Part shown: positions 1 through 8,797 of the stretch, one piece after another
How the letters are laid out: each line of letters opens with the position of its first letter
Position numbering within the stretch: position 1 is the stretch's first letter
Assembly: GCA_013376985.1 (NCBI GenBank)
Contig: JACABB010000003.1
Coordinates: 1-48,505, forward strand
Reading direction: 5' to 3'
DNA length: 48,505 nt
From: Bacteroidales bacterium
Lineage (GTDB): Bacteria > Bacteroidota > Bacteroidia > Bacteroidales > Tenuifilaceae
Made by a program: the position numbers and the translations under genes
Notes under the pieces: model-generated
What the model saw: the letters and a program-made list of their open reading frames with translations, nothing else
Databases searched by the model: none
Told to the model about the DNA's origin: nothing

Positions 1-106
1 GTAATAGCAACAAACATTTCAGAAGATATTACCATTAAATTTGTCCATTAAGCCAGAATGTATAATATATTCATTTGCAGAAAAATATAATTATTTAGTG
101 CAATGA

Positions 107-265
107 TGAAAGGTTGGAACCGAACTTGCAAGTTCGGCTGACGCCTTTAATAGGTCTGCAAACCCAGCATTCTAACTAGTTCCTTTCAACAGAGAAGAGT
201 AAGGGTCTTTAGCCGAACTTAGATCTTTTAATCTGGCGAAGCCACTAGTTCACCTTTACTCTTCT
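107..265. other. Two tandem base-paired modules, candidate structured RNA
   Basis: No convincing reading frame lies here, but there is strong inverted complementarity. In module 2, bases 193-206 pair with 252-265 (14 bp, one G-U). Inside that, GAACT 215-219 pairs with AGTTC 247-251, AGAT 221-224 with ATCT 231-234, and GGC 235-237 with GCC 241-243. The result is a compact multi-branch fold. Module 1 (107-188) repeats the plan: TGAAAGG 107-113 pairs with CCTTTCA 182-188, GAACT 122-126 with AGTTC 178-182, and GGC 136-138 with GCC 143-145. It also contains an 18-base perfect palindrome at 120-137. Shared CCGAACTT and ACTAGTTC boxes suggest the two modules are paralogous. The transcribed strand and the function are unknown. 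A small RNA or a non-coding mobile repeat are the two ideas I favour. Confidence 0.45.
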
Positions 266-287
266 GGTTAATCGGTAATGAAAATTA

Positions 288-400
288 ATGTTTTTATTTG
301 AATGTAAATCTAAAGGCGTAGCCAATAATGGAGAACAAGAGGTTAGATTTTTGCTTGTATCTCCCAACTCTCCACTATTCCAATGATTCAAATAAAACAA
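288..400. other. Third base-paired element next to the tandem modules
   Basis: Bases 289-302 pair with about 387-399, forming a long AT-rich stem with one bulge. Inside it, 324-333 pairs with 370-379 (9 of 10), AAATCTA 306-312 pairs with TAGATTT 344-350, and GGAGAACAAG near 330-339 can pair alternatively with CTTGTATCTCC at 354-364. It also carries GGCGTAGCC at 315-323, like the GGC-loop-GCC hairpins of the two upstream modules. No coding frame is visible. It may belong to the same non-coding unit, which would end at the hairpin at 512-541. Confidence 0.35.
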
Positions 401-739
401 ATTGATTGATATATAGGTTAGTACATTTTTTTACGCTGAACTGACGTTAATTAAGATAAAATGGTAAATATTAGCATTTATATAAATAAAACGAATTTGG
501 GCTTTAGCACAAAGTGCATTGAAATTGGTTTCAATGCACTTCTATTTAAATCAAAATAATAAAGTTGAAACTGATAAATTTATAAGTACGATTTTGTTTA
601 GGTTTTCAAAGCCATACAAACTAGCATTTACTTACTAAGTCAGTTGCTGATGGTAGCCCACAAAACCAATTTTATCTTTAGTTTGACTGATTATAATTAT
701 ATTCTTATTGAAAAGAATACTAGTATTTATCACATTGTC
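401..739. other. Non-coding spacer apart from one terminator hairpin
   Basis: This AT-rich stretch separates the structured elements from the stop codon of the class V aminotransferase. Apart from the hairpin at 512-541 I see no gene, tRNA or repeat in it. Confidence 0.5.
512..545 (+). terminator. Hairpin terminator
   Basis: A perfect 13-bp stem (AAGTGCATTGAAA at 512-524, complement at 529-541) closes a TTGG loop and is followed by a moderately T-rich tail. It could end a transcript from the structured elements at 107-400, or one entering from outside the window. Confidence 0.6.
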
Positions 740-2203
740 TTAATCAAACTCAAATATTCTACCAATGGCTAGGTTAGAGGTATCTTCTTTCATGCCATTA
801 TGATGAAATTCATTTATGTTACTATGATAATGATAATCCTTTGCCCACTCAATATAGTTTTGTGCAATTTGATTTATAGCATCAGCAATAAATTCAACCT
901 CTTCATTGGTTGTTGTTGGGTGAATTGACCATCGAATCCATCCCGGCTTTTTGGAAAGATCTCCAGTATTAATTAAGCATGTAATTTCATCCGATTGCTC
1001 TTTCGTTACACTGAGCAAAAAATGACCATAAGTTCCTGCGCAAACACAACCACCTCTAACCTGCACGCCAAATCTATCGCTTAGCATTTTTGTTAAAAGA
1101 TTATAATGTACATCCTCTATATATAGCGAAATTGCACCTATACGATTTCTATCATTCTTTGCAAGAATCTTTACTTCTGGAGTTTTCTCTAACTTTTGAA
1201 AGGCCAGTTCAATTAGTTCTTGCTCTCTCCTACGAATATTCTCAACACCCATTCTCTCTTTAAGTTTTATTGACAGTGCCGCACGAATTGTTTCAAGAAA
1301 GCCAGGTGTTCCACCATCCTCCCTTTGCTCAATATTATCGATGTACTTATATTCACCCCAAGGGTTTGTCCAATCAACCGTTCCTCCGCCAGGTTGATCG
1401 GGTACTGGGTTGTGATACAGCGAAGAATCGAATATCATAATTCCCGATGAACCAGGTCCACCCAAAAATTTATGCGGTGATAAAAAAATGGCATCAAGTT
1501 TCTCCATCGGATCTGCTGGGTGCATATTCATTTCAACGTAAGGTGCCGATGCAGCAAAATCGATAAAACATAACCCCTGCTCCTCGTGCATAACTTTTGC
1601 TAGTTTATGGTAAGGGGTAATTATCCCAGTTACATTGCTACATGCACTAAATGATCCTATTTTTAATGGTCTATTCCGGTATGGTCTAATTGCCTCTCTA
1701 AGTTTTTCAGGTGAAACTAGCAGGTTCTCATCAGGTTCTACAACCACAACTTCGGCCGTTGTTTCGTACCAAGATGTTTGATTGGAGTGATGTTCCATAT
1801 GAGTTACAAAAACGATTGGCCTTTCCTCTGGGTTTTTAAATACAATTCCCTTATTTTTTAATCCTAAAATTCGTTGAAATTTATTCACAACAGCAGTCAT
1901 CCCAAAACCACATGATATAATTACATCATTAGGGCCTGCATTAACATGTTTCTTAATAAGTTTTTGAGCTAAATGATAAGAATCAGTCATAAACTTTCCA
2001 GCCTCACTACTCTCCGTATGTGTGTTGGCCACCATTGGGCCAAACTGATTGAGCATCTTTTCCTCAATCGGGCGATATAACCTACCACTTGCAATCCAAT
2101 CTGCATAAATCATCTTCTTTAATCCATAAGGTGATTCATAACAGGCATCAATTCCAACAATTCCTTCACGAAATTGGTTGAAATACTTCTCCAGTTCACT
2201 CAT
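740..2203 (-). CDS. Cysteine-desulfurase-like class V aminotransferase
   Basis: PLP-dependent enzyme of the NifS/Csd class, 487 residues. SPHKFLGGPGSSG places the Schiff-base lysine at K245, FIDFAASA gives the pyridine-binding aspartate D215, and HMEHHSN around 136-141 is the ring-stacking histidine region. Near the C terminus RGGCVCAGTYGH contains C386 and C388, where desulfurases carry the persulfide cysteine. It is longer than IscS/SufS (about 400-410), with an extended middle part (PGGGTVDWTNPWGEY) and C terminus. No SUF or ISC genes adjoin it, so it is probably not the main Fe-S supply enzyme. Desulfurase or selenocysteine-lyase-like activity is inferred from the motifs; the substrate is unknown. 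It stands alone on the minus strand. Confidence 0.8.
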   Translation of the reverse strand: MSELEKYFNQFREGIVGIDACYESPYGLKKMIYADWIASGRLYRPIEEKMLNQFGPMVANTHTESSEAGKFMTDSYHLAQKLIKKHVNAGPNDVIISCGFGMTAVVNKFQRILGLKNKGIVFKNPEERPIVFVTHMEHHSNQTSWYETTAEVVVVEPDENLLVSPEKLREAIRPYRNRPLKIGSFSACSNVTGIITPYHKLAKVMHEEQGLCFIDFAASAPYVEMNMHPADPMEKLDAIFLSPHKFLGGPGSSGIMIFDSSLYHNPVPDQPGGGTVDWTNPWGEYKYIDNIEQREDGGTPGFLETIRAALSIKLKERMGVENIRRREQELIELAFQKLEKTPEVKILAKNDRNRIGAISLYIEDVHYNLLTKMLSDRFGVQVRGGCVCAGTYGHFLLSVTKEQSDEITCLINTGDLSKKPGWIRWSIHPTTTNEEVEFIADAINQIAQNYIEWAKDYHYHSNINEFHHNGMKEDTSNLAIGRIFEFD

Positions 2204-2299
2204 CGCTTTAATAAATCCTTAATATTTCAAAAACCGGTCGAAAGTATATAAAAAAATAGATATACAGATATGATAGAAATCAGATTTGTTGTTAAACAT

Positions 2300-2755
2300 C
2301 TAATCTGTTAAATCTTGATAGTAAGGAATTGAATCAAGATTAATAGTACTTTTTTTCTCAAAATCTATTTTAACGCAAAAATGCACTAATCCATTGGTAA
2401 TAATTAATATTGGTGCTTTTAGCAAAATGTTGTACCTTGATATTTGTTGAATTACATTATGACTTATTTGAACCTCGGGAGCTTTACATTCGACCACTAC
2501 AAGTGGTTTTCCAGAGGAATTAAATACTACAATATCGGCTCTATGCTTAACCTTATTCATCTCTAAAGGATGTTCAACTATTATTAATCCTTTTGGAAAT
2601 TTCCTGTCGAAAACAAGGTAGTTAATAAAATGCTGGCGAACCCATTCTTCTGGAATTAAGACAACATATTTCATCCTGATTTCATCAAAAATCTGGTGTT
2701 GCTCCCCACAAATTCTAGTTTTAACTGGATATTCGGGTAAATTTAATTTCAGCAT
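2300..2755 (-). CDS. HsdR N-terminal-like (PD-(D/E)XK fold) protein
   Basis: A 151-residue protein matching the short family that resembles the N-terminal domain of type I restriction HsdR subunits. The start at 2755 gives MLKLNLPEY, as I recall for relatives; an in-frame ATG at 2761 would add two residues. The nuclease-type core is visible as D74 (RADIVVF) and E89-x-K91 (VVVECKAP), following the helix EEWVRQHFI. There is no helicase or modification partner nearby, so this is not a restriction system. It lies head-to-head with AMP nucleosidase and holA, an arrangement I associate with Bacteroidota. A nucleic-acid repair or processing role is possible but inferred. Confidence 0.75.
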   Translation of the reverse strand: MLKLNLPEYPVKTRICGEQHQIFDEIRMKYVVLIPEEWVRQHFINYLVFDRKFPKGLIIVEHPLEMNKVKHRADIVVFNSSGKPLVVVECKAPEVQISHNVIQQISRYNILLKAPILIITNGLVHFCVKIDFEKKSTINLDSIPYYQDLTD

Positions 2756-2966
2756 TAACATAATTTATATTTACAAAAATGATAAATAAGTTTAACTTTA
2801 AACAAAGTATAGGTAATAGTTTTTCGTTTTATTTTTTTTGATAAGAAACTCGAGTCTTTTGGCTTTCTATCGATGTTTACTTTCCCAATATCATAATTTT
2901 CATACCCACCTCTACTTTTTGCGAGTACCGAAAAAAGAGTATTTTTGCCCAAATTTGAATATACAT

Positions 2967-3737
2967 ATGAAGACGAAAGAAGAAATTACTGCAAACTGGT
3001 TAACCCGTTATACCGGGCAAGAACTTAAGGATTTTGGCACACATATCCTTTTAACCAATTTTAGGGGATATCTCGAGTATTTTGCTAAGTTTTGTAACGT
3101 TGAAATTGTAAATCCGCTCGCAAATATGCCTTGTGCAACGGCAAACGGAATTACAATGATTGATTTTGGAATGGGCAGCCCCAATGCTGCAACAATTATG
3201 GATTTGCTAAGCGCAGTATCGCCCAAGGCGGTTCTTTTTCTGGGCAAGTGCGGGGGATTAAAAAAGAAAAACGAAGTTGGAGACTTTGTACTACCAATAG
3301 CGGCAATTCGCCACGAAGGTACATCTAACGATTATATGCCTCCTGAAATCCCTGCTCTACCAGCGTTTAACCTACAGCGTGTGATTTCTTCAACAATTAG
3401 AAATCACAATAGGGATTACTGGTCGGGAACTGTATTAACAGCAAATCGTAGAGTTTGGGAATACGATGAGGAATTTAAAGAATATCTCAGAAAAACCCGA
3501 GCTATGGCAATTGATATGGAAACTGCAACTATTTTTGTAGTTGGTTTTTATAACGAAATCCCCTCCGGAGCACTTCTACTTGTCACTGATCAACCAATGA
3601 TTTCGGAGGGTGTTAAAACAGCCGAAAGCGACAAAAAAGTAACAAGTTTATTCGTAGAAGATCAGATACAAATTGGAATTGAGTCATTAACAAGACTTAT
3701 TAACAATAGTGAATCGGTAAAACACCTTCGCTTTTAA
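2967..3737 (+). CDS. amn: AMP nucleosidase
   Basis: Predicted to hydrolyse AMP to adenine and ribose 5-phosphate in purine turnover. At 256 residues it is the short Bacteroidota form, without the N-terminal regulatory domain of the ~480-residue E. coli Amn. The nucleoside-phosphorylase fold shows in FLGKCGGLKKKNEVGDFVLP (91-110) and in AIDMETATIF, with D183 and E185 in the ribose-binding position, followed by VTDQP (206-210). I chose the ATG at 2967 because the longer frame from 2838 adds 43 unconserved-looking residues rich in aromatics. It is followed 12 bp later by holA on the same strand, suggesting co-transcription. Confidence 0.88.
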   Translation: MKTKEEITANWLTRYTGQELKDFGTHILLTNFRGYLEYFAKFCNVEIVNPLANMPCATANGITMIDFGMGSPNAATIMDLLSAVSPKAVLFLGKCGGLKKKNEVGDFVLPIAAIRHEGTSNDYMPPEIPALPAFNLQRVISSTIRNHNRDYWSGTVLTANRRVWEYDEEFKEYLRKTRAMAIDMETATIFVVGFYNEIPSGALLLVTDQPMISEGVKTAESDKKVTSLFVEDQIQIGIESLTRLINNSESVKHLRF

Positions 3738-3749
3738 ACGTGTTGGTTA

Positions 3750-4793
3750 ATGGCAAAAAAGAAATCATCAATAGAGGCCTACGCCGAAATTATTAACGAG
3801 CTAAAGAAAAAGATTTATAAGCCTGTGTATTTCTTAACAGGCGATGAATCTTACTTTATTGATAAAATTGCTGACTATACATCCGATTTTGTACTGGAAG
3901 AATCTGAAAAAGCATTCAACCAATCAACTCTCTACGGAAAGGACGTTGATGCACCTGCTGTAATCAACGCTGCCCGTAGATTTCCAATGATGTCAAATTA
4001 TCAAGTAATTATTGTTAAAGAAGCACAGAATATTCGTAAACTAGAAGATTTAGAGATCTACCTTAAAGCACCCCAAAAATCAACCATCCTAGTAATATGT
4101 CATAAACTAAAACAGGGTGATTCCAAGGGAAAATCTGAAAAAACACGTAAAGTAATGGCTCTAGCCGATAAAATTGGCGTTCTTTTTGAGTCAAAGAAAC
4201 TTTACGATTATCAGATATCAGGATGGATAACTCAGTACTTAGCCGAAAAAGGGATATCTATTCCTCCTGTTCCTGCAAATCTTCTCAACGAATATCTTGG
4301 CACCGACTTAAGTAAAATTGCCAATGAACTTGACAAACTAATTATCACTTTGCCCCCAGATGCCAAAAAGATTACAGTTGAGCATATTGAAAGAAACATT
4401 GGACTTAGCAAAGACTTTAATCGATTTGAACTTACCAAGTCTCTTGGCGAACGCAATATTTTGAAAGTAAATCGGATTGCCGATTACTTTTCTAAAAACC
4501 CTGCAAATAACCCTTTAACACTTTCATTATCATCAATTCATCAGTATTTCTTAAAAATTTTCAAATACCATTTTCTAAAGGATAAATCGAATGGTAATGT
4601 TTCTGTTGAACTTGGGGTTAACATTTTTTTTGTTGATGAGTACAAAAATGCTGCAAAAATCTACAATCCTCGCAAATGCGTTGAGGTTTTTTCCATTCTT
4701 CGTGATTACGATTTAAGGGCAAAAGGTTTAAATAACGATAGCACGGACGATGGAGAACTCCTAAGAGAGGCTGTTTTTAAGATAATGCATTAA
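3750..4793 (+). CDS. holA: DNA polymerase III delta subunit
   Basis: Clamp-loader delta subunit, which opens the beta clamp during replication. The 347 residues match the usual ~340. The N-terminal domain starts with KPVYFLTGDESYFIDKIADY, the characteristic opening of HolA, followed by RRFPMMSNYQVIIVKEAQ, where the AAA-like domain of the family has its second strand. The Lys-rich middle is followed by LNEYLGTDLSKIANELDKL, the family's lid-domain signature, and a helical collar domain to the C terminus. No Walker A motif is present, as expected for delta. It starts 12 bp after amn and probably shares its transcript. Confidence 0.92.
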   Translation: MAKKKSSIEAYAEIINELKKKIYKPVYFLTGDESYFIDKIADYTSDFVLEESEKAFNQSTLYGKDVDAPAVINAARRFPMMSNYQVIIVKEAQNIRKLEDLEIYLKAPQKSTILVICHKLKQGDSKGKSEKTRKVMALADKIGVLFESKKLYDYQISGWITQYLAEKGISIPPVPANLLNEYLGTDLSKIANELDKLIITLPPDAKKITVEHIERNIGLSKDFNRFELTKSLGERNILKVNRIADYFSKNPANNPLTLSLSSIHQYFLKIFKYHFLKDKSNGNVSVELGVNIFFVDEYKNAAKIYNPRKCVEVFSILRDYDLRAKGLNNDSTDDGELLREAVFKIMH

Positions 4794-4832
4794 CAGTAAC
4801 ATAATTTCATCGTCTTTAAATAAATAACTGGA

Positions 4833-5462
4833 ATGACAATTTTTATCGTAATAGCAACAGTTCTAATTTCCTTGGTCGCATTTTCGAATCAATCAGTGAT
4901 GAACAAATTGCTTTTTAGTCCATATCGTACAATTCACAATAAAGAGTGGCACAGATTATTAACACATGGGTTTGTTCATGCCGATTATGTACACCTATTC
5001 ATAAATATGTACGTTCTGTATTCGTTCGGATCTGCGGTTGAATCAATATTTAAAAATCTACAGTATTCAGGTGTAATTCAGAGTTGGATATTAAACTTCT
5101 CGGTACTTTACTTTGGAGGGATAGTTATAGCCTCCCTTACAACCCTGAAAAAACATAAAGACAACTTATACTACCATAGCGTTGGAGCATCAGGAGCAGT
5201 ATCCGCAATAGTATTCACATTCATCTTCTTTGCCCCATTAAGCAAACTCCTCTTTATGTTTATCATTCCAATTCCAGCAATTGTTTTTGGAATATTATAT
5301 CTTGCTTACACACATTACATGAGTAAGAAAGGAGGAGATTACATTAATCACGACGCTCACTTTGTAGGTTCTGTTTTCGGGTTTATCTATCCACTACTTA
5401 TCAATCCAAAATTAATAACCGTTTTCTTAGATGCATTTGGTATACATTTTAGTAATCTTTAA
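4833..5462 (+). CDS. Rhomboid family intramembrane serine protease
   Basis: Cleaves transmembrane substrates within the inner membrane. The 209 residues hold about six hydrophobic segments. Catalytic features are visible: HLFINM with H54 and N58 in the oxyanion region, the nucleophile S120 in GASGAVSA, and the partner histidine H176 in NHDAHFVG. The WR motif is represented by WHRLLTHGFVH (39-49) in the L1 loop. Its stop codon overlaps the Nudix start by one base (TAATG), which suggests translational coupling. The substrate is unknown. Confidence 0.9.
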   Translation: MTIFIVIATVLISLVAFSNQSVMNKLLFSPYRTIHNKEWHRLLTHGFVHADYVHLFINMYVLYSFGSAVESIFKNLQYSGVIQSWILNFSVLYFGGIVIASLTTLKKHKDNLYYHSVGASGAVSAIVFTFIFFAPLSKLLFMFIIPIPAIVFGILYLAYTHYMSKKGGDYINHDAHFVGSVFGFIYPLLINPKLITVFLDAFGIHFSNL

Positions 5463-5884
5463 TGATTGAAGTTAAAATACATCCAACAGGAAAAGATCTA
5501 GGTCAATATCTTTTTGTGGTAATTGCTGCTCGATATCGAGGGAAATGGGTATGGGTAAAGCATCGTGACAGGGATACATGGGAAATTCCTGGTGGCCATA
5601 TTGAAAAGGACGAATCAGCAGATGATGCAGCTAGCAGAGAACTGATTGAAGAAACAGGAGCCATTACTTTTAAGTTAAAAGTCATTTGTGATTACTCCGT
5701 TAAAAAAGATGGCAAAGAGGGAATCAGTAGGCTTTACCTTGCTTACATAAATGAGATAGGACCATTACCAGAGAGTGAAATTTGCTGTGTCGATTTTTTT
5801 GACACCATCCCTAAAAATCTTACTTACCCTGATATTCAGCCAATTCTTTTTAAAGAAGTTAGCAGCAATGGCTCAATTGCTTGA
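5462..5884 (+). CDS. Nudix hydrolase
   Basis: A 140-residue single-domain Nudix protein. The box G-x5-E-x7-RE-L-x-EE-x-G is complete: G45, E51, R59-E60, E63-E64, G66. This predicts Mg2+-dependent hydrolysis of a nucleoside diphosphate linked to another moiety. RDTWEIPGGHIE resembles the 8-oxo-dGTP/MutT-like subgroup, but the sequence alone does not fix the substrate. The gene overlaps the end of the rhomboid gene by one base, and the aminotransferase follows 13 bp downstream. Confidence 0.9.
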   Translation: MIEVKIHPTGKDLGQYLFVVIAARYRGKWVWVKHRDRDTWEIPGGHIEKDESADDAASRELIEETGAITFKLKVICDYSVKKDGKEGISRLYLAYINEIGPLPESEICCVDFFDTIPKNLTYPDIQPILFKEVSSNGSIA

Positions 5885-5897
5885 ATCTAGTTTTTAA

Positions 5898-6779
5898 ATG
5901 GTTACAAAAAAATACATATGGGTTAATGGAAATATAATTAGTAGTGATACTCCTGTCATACCTGCTAATAATCGCTCTTTTCTTTACGGCGATGGTCTTT
6001 TTGAAACAATCCATGCATTTGGTACTCAAGGGAGAAATTTAAACCTTCACCTCTCCCGGCTAAAAAGGGGAATGGGAGTTCTTAATATTGAAACTCCTAA
6101 TTTTCTTGATGAATCAATGCTTTCAAACGAGATTACTCGTCTACTGAACAAGAATAGAATATTTAGCAGCGCACGGGTACGGTTAACAGTTTATAGAAAT
6201 GATGGGGGGAGGTATATACCATTAAACAATAGTGCAGGGATAATAATTGAGGCAGAACCCCTAGAAATAAAAATGTACGAATTAAATAGTAAAGGTTACA
6301 CAATTGAAATATATCAGGATATAAAAAAAAATGTTAATTTACTATCTTCAATTAAAAGCTGCAACTCTCTTCACTATGTTCTTGCTGGAATTTATCAAAA
6401 AAACAGTAATGTGAACGATTGTCTTTTACTTAATGAGTATGATAGAATCGTAGAAGCAATTTCCTCTAATGTGTTTATAGTGAAGGGTGATAATATATAC
6501 ACCCCCGCAAGTTCAGAGGGCTGTATCCCAGGCATAATGCGTGAAGTAATAATCAAAGTATCACCTACTCTTGGGCTAAAGGTAAATAACCACGTTGCAA
6601 TTCCTGTTCAGGAACTTTTTGAATGCGATGAAATATTCTTGACAAATGCGATAACAGGAATTAGATGGGTGGTAGCTTTTCGTCAACAACGATATTTTAA
6701 TAAAATAAGTAAACTGCTAACGAAGGCTATTAATCAATATACTTTCAAGGATCAATTTGACATTGGATCTTCTGGGTAA
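5898..6779 (+). CDS. Class IV aminotransferase (PabC-like)
   Basis: PLP-dependent fold-type IV enzyme of 293 residues. The family opening NNRSFLYGDGLFETIHAFG (24-42), the catalytic lysine K153 in SSIKSCNSLHYVLA, E186 in RIVEAISSNVF, GCIPGIMR and the late TNAITGIRWV loop are all present. Candidates are 4-amino-4-deoxychorismate lyase (folate synthesis), branched-chain aminotransferase or D-amino-acid aminotransferase. I favour the lyase because of the length and the phylum, but this is not decisive. It is the last gene of the plus-strand run from amn. Its final 28 bases overlap the convergent yqgE coding end. Confidence 0.82.
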   Translation: MVTKKYIWVNGNIISSDTPVIPANNRSFLYGDGLFETIHAFGTQGRNLNLHLSRLKRGMGVLNIETPNFLDESMLSNEITRLLNKNRIFSSARVRLTVYRNDGGRYIPLNNSAGIIIEAEPLEIKMYELNSKGYTIEIYQDIKKNVNLLSSIKSCNSLHYVLAGIYQKNSNVNDCLLLNEYDRIVEAISSNVFIVKGDNIYTPASSEGCIPGIMREVIIKVSPTLGLKVNNHVAIPVQELFECDEIFLTNAITGIRWVVAFRQQRYFNKISKLLTKAINQYTFKDQFDIGSSG

Positions 6780-7345
6780 AGCGTCCAAGCCCTAAATTTT
6801 TTTCCAAGTTGTTGAACAGTACTTAACCATAAATCCTCAGTCCCTGACAATATTTGAATTGGATCAAGTTTGGTAACCACCCAAGATCCCTCAGATATTT
6901 CGCGTCCTAACTGCTCTTTAGTCCAACCAGAATATCCGGCAAAGAAAAGTATTTGATTTGAAGCAATCTTTTTACCAATGACCAAAGACTTAATATACTC
7001 AAAATCACCACCCCAAAACAAATTGTCAACAATATGATTTGTTTCTGGAACAATCTCTCCCAAAGTATGGATAAAGTGAACAGATTTAGGGCTAACAGGG
7101 CCTCCTAAAGAAATCTTTGCATCAAAACTTGGAAAATCAGGTATCAAATCGGACAAATTATAGTTAAGCATTCTATTCAGAACAAATCCAACGACTCCAT
7201 CTTCATTATGTTCAACCAGTAAAACAACAGATCTCTTAAAGTTTAAGTCAATTAAACTAGGTTCAGCAATAAGAACTTTACCCTGCGATGGGTCTAATTT
7301 ATCAAAATTGATCTTAAAAAAATCGAATTTCAACTCATTTGGCAT
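6752..7345 (-). CDS. yqgE: YqgE/AlgH family protein (DUF179)
   Basis: A 197-residue protein with the complete family pattern: GKVLIAEPSL near the N terminus, SVVLLVEHNEDGVVGFVLNR, LGGPVSPKSVHFIHT, GGDFEYIK and FFAGYSGWTKEQLGREI, then SWVVT. The family has a known structure but no settled biochemical role; AlgH is named for an effect on alginate in Pseudomonas. It converges on the class IV aminotransferase with a 28-bp overlap of coding ends and no room for a terminator between them, so read-through antisense transcription is possible. Confidence 0.92.
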   Translation of the reverse strand: MPNELKFDFFKINFDKLDPSQGKVLIAEPSLIDLNFKRSVVLLVEHNEDGVVGFVLNRMLNYNLSDLIPDFPSFDAKISLGGPVSPKSVHFIHTLGEIVPETNHIVDNLFWGGDFEYIKSLVIGKKIASNQILFFAGYSGWTKEQLGREISEGSWVVTKLDPIQILSGTEDLWLSTVQQLGKKFRAWTLYPEDPMSN

Positions 7346-7759
7346 GGCAACCCTAATTTCACTTCATTTAGCAAAATAACAAAAAATAAGCCAAAGATCA
7401 AGGTTTCCTCTTATATAAAACGTCAAAAGAAATACTAAATACCAAACTAATCATTTAGAGTAAATTGGCCTTGAAACAAGATAATGCTATTATCAAAATG
7501 CATCACTCATATTACAACAAATTTTATCCTAGCAATAAATGTACCCTTATGCTTTAAAAACAAATCTATTAATATGACTCCTGTTTATGGTCAATATCAT
7601 AATACAAAGAAACCTTTAAAATATCCTATTAGGTTCATATAACATTGAATATATGATTGTTACATTTTACCAGTATCCCCTTATTTCCAAACAAAGAGAT
7701 AATTTAAATATGCATTCTGAATTTTCGAACTAATAAAAAACTAGTAATATTTAGTCAAA
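7346..7759. other. Gene-free spacer before the biosynthetic cluster
   Basis: This AT-rich spacer holds the upstream side of yqgE and the downstream side of the thioesterase. I see no coding frame, tRNA, strong terminator or repeat. It marks the change from the housekeeping backbone to the accessory cluster. Confidence 0.5.
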
Positions 7760-8485
7760 CTAATCTATTCTTCTTATCCTTTTTTCCTTGAAGAGAGTAT
7801 CGTTTACAAACGATATAACAGAATTTCTGCTTTGCTCAATAAAGAAATGGTTTCCATTAAAATACTGTACGTTGCAAAATTTACTCGAATACTTGTTCCA
7901 CGATACAATTTCGTCATATGTTATACTATCATTCCTACCCGTTAGCACAGAAAAATTAGTATTTAATGGTTCTTGATTATCTAATGTAAATGTTTCATCT
8001 AGTTTAAAATCATTCTTTAATACGGGAAGGAAAAAATTTAAAAACTCTTTATTATCTATTAACTTATCTGGCAATCCTCCCATTTTAATAATTTCTTCTA
8101 AAAACTGGCTATCGGGAAGGGTGTGTTTCTTTGTATTACTGTTTATTTTAAAGTGGGGGGCTTCCTGTCCTGAAAAAAAAATATGCACTGGTTCGTTTAG
8201 TTTTTCCTTGGCAATTCTTTGCGCCAACGAGAAGGCAATGAGCGCACCCATACTATGTCCGAAAAAAGCAAAGAAACCCGAAGAAATTTCCTCATGTATT
8301 CTATTTAATATATCGTCAATCATGTTGTCGTAACTTTTGTAAACGGGATCATCAATTCTACTTCCTCGTCCTGCAAGTTCCACTGGGAAAAGTTTAATAA
8401 AATCATATAGATAAAAATCCCATTTAGCATAAATGGATGAACTACCACCAGCATAAGGAAAACAGAATAATTTTATCTTTTGCAT
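7760..8485 (-). CDS. Type II (editing) thioesterase of NRPS cluster
   Basis: External alpha/beta-hydrolase thioesterase, 241 residues, typical for TEII. Such enzymes remove misprimed or stalled acyl groups from carrier-protein phosphopantetheine. The opening LFCFPYAGGSSSIY (6-19), the nucleophile elbow GHSMG with S78, an aspartate at D186 (GRNDSITY) and histidine H213 (NGNHFFIE) form the expected triad. It is the last of four minus-strand genes behind the NRPS, 312 bp after the methyltransferase. Because the NRPS ends in a reductase and has no thioesterase of its own, this protein should act in proofreading rather than product release (inference). Confidence 0.9.
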   Translation of the reverse strand: MQKIKLFCFPYAGGSSSIYAKWDFYLYDFIKLFPVELAGRGSRIDDPVYKSYDNMIDDILNRIHEEISSGFFAFFGHSMGALIAFSLAQRIAKEKLNEPVHIFFSGQEAPHFKINSNTKKHTLPDSQFLEEIIKMGGLPDKLIDNKEFLNFFLPVLKNDFKLDETFTLDNQEPLNTNFSVLTGRNDSITYDEIVSWNKYSSKFCNVQYFNGNHFFIEQSRNSVISFVNDTLFKEKRIRRID

Positions 8486-8797
8486 TTTTTCAACACAAGT
8501 TAAATTTAAAAAACGTTTATGCTTTTTTACAATTTTTGCCCCTTACAACTATTTTACTTCCGTGCTAAACAAATTTGAAAAACGCTTTTTGTCAGCCATT
8601 CATCTTCAACAATTATAAGATCTTACCCAAATACTGTTTACACACCAAGCATTACTATTCATGAATAAACAATTAGGCTATTTCTATTGTAGGGTGTTTT
8701 TTTGCCTGATTCTTTCTCAACAAACAATTAACTAAAGGCCAGACCACAACTCATTTCATAATTCATTAAAATGATTGATACCAAATCACATACCTAT
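8486..8797. other. Gene-free spacer between methyltransferase and thioesterase
   Basis: A 312-bp AT-rich spacer with no coding frame or clear terminator hairpin. Its length leaves open whether the thioesterase has its own promoter or is the last gene of the NRPS transcript. Confidence 0.45.

Noticed and set aside
107-265. tRNA or tmRNA
   Set aside because: No T-loop GTTCRA with correctly spaced acceptor stem, no anticodon arm of the right size and no tag frame.
107-400. Integron attC sites
   Set aside because: The repeated elements lack properly paired GTTRRRY/RYYYAAC ends and no cassette genes or integrase are present.
2755-2952. 65-codon minus-strand frame between the nuclease-fold gene and amn
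   Set aside because: It is low complexity, has no family resemblance and lies in the divergent promoter region.
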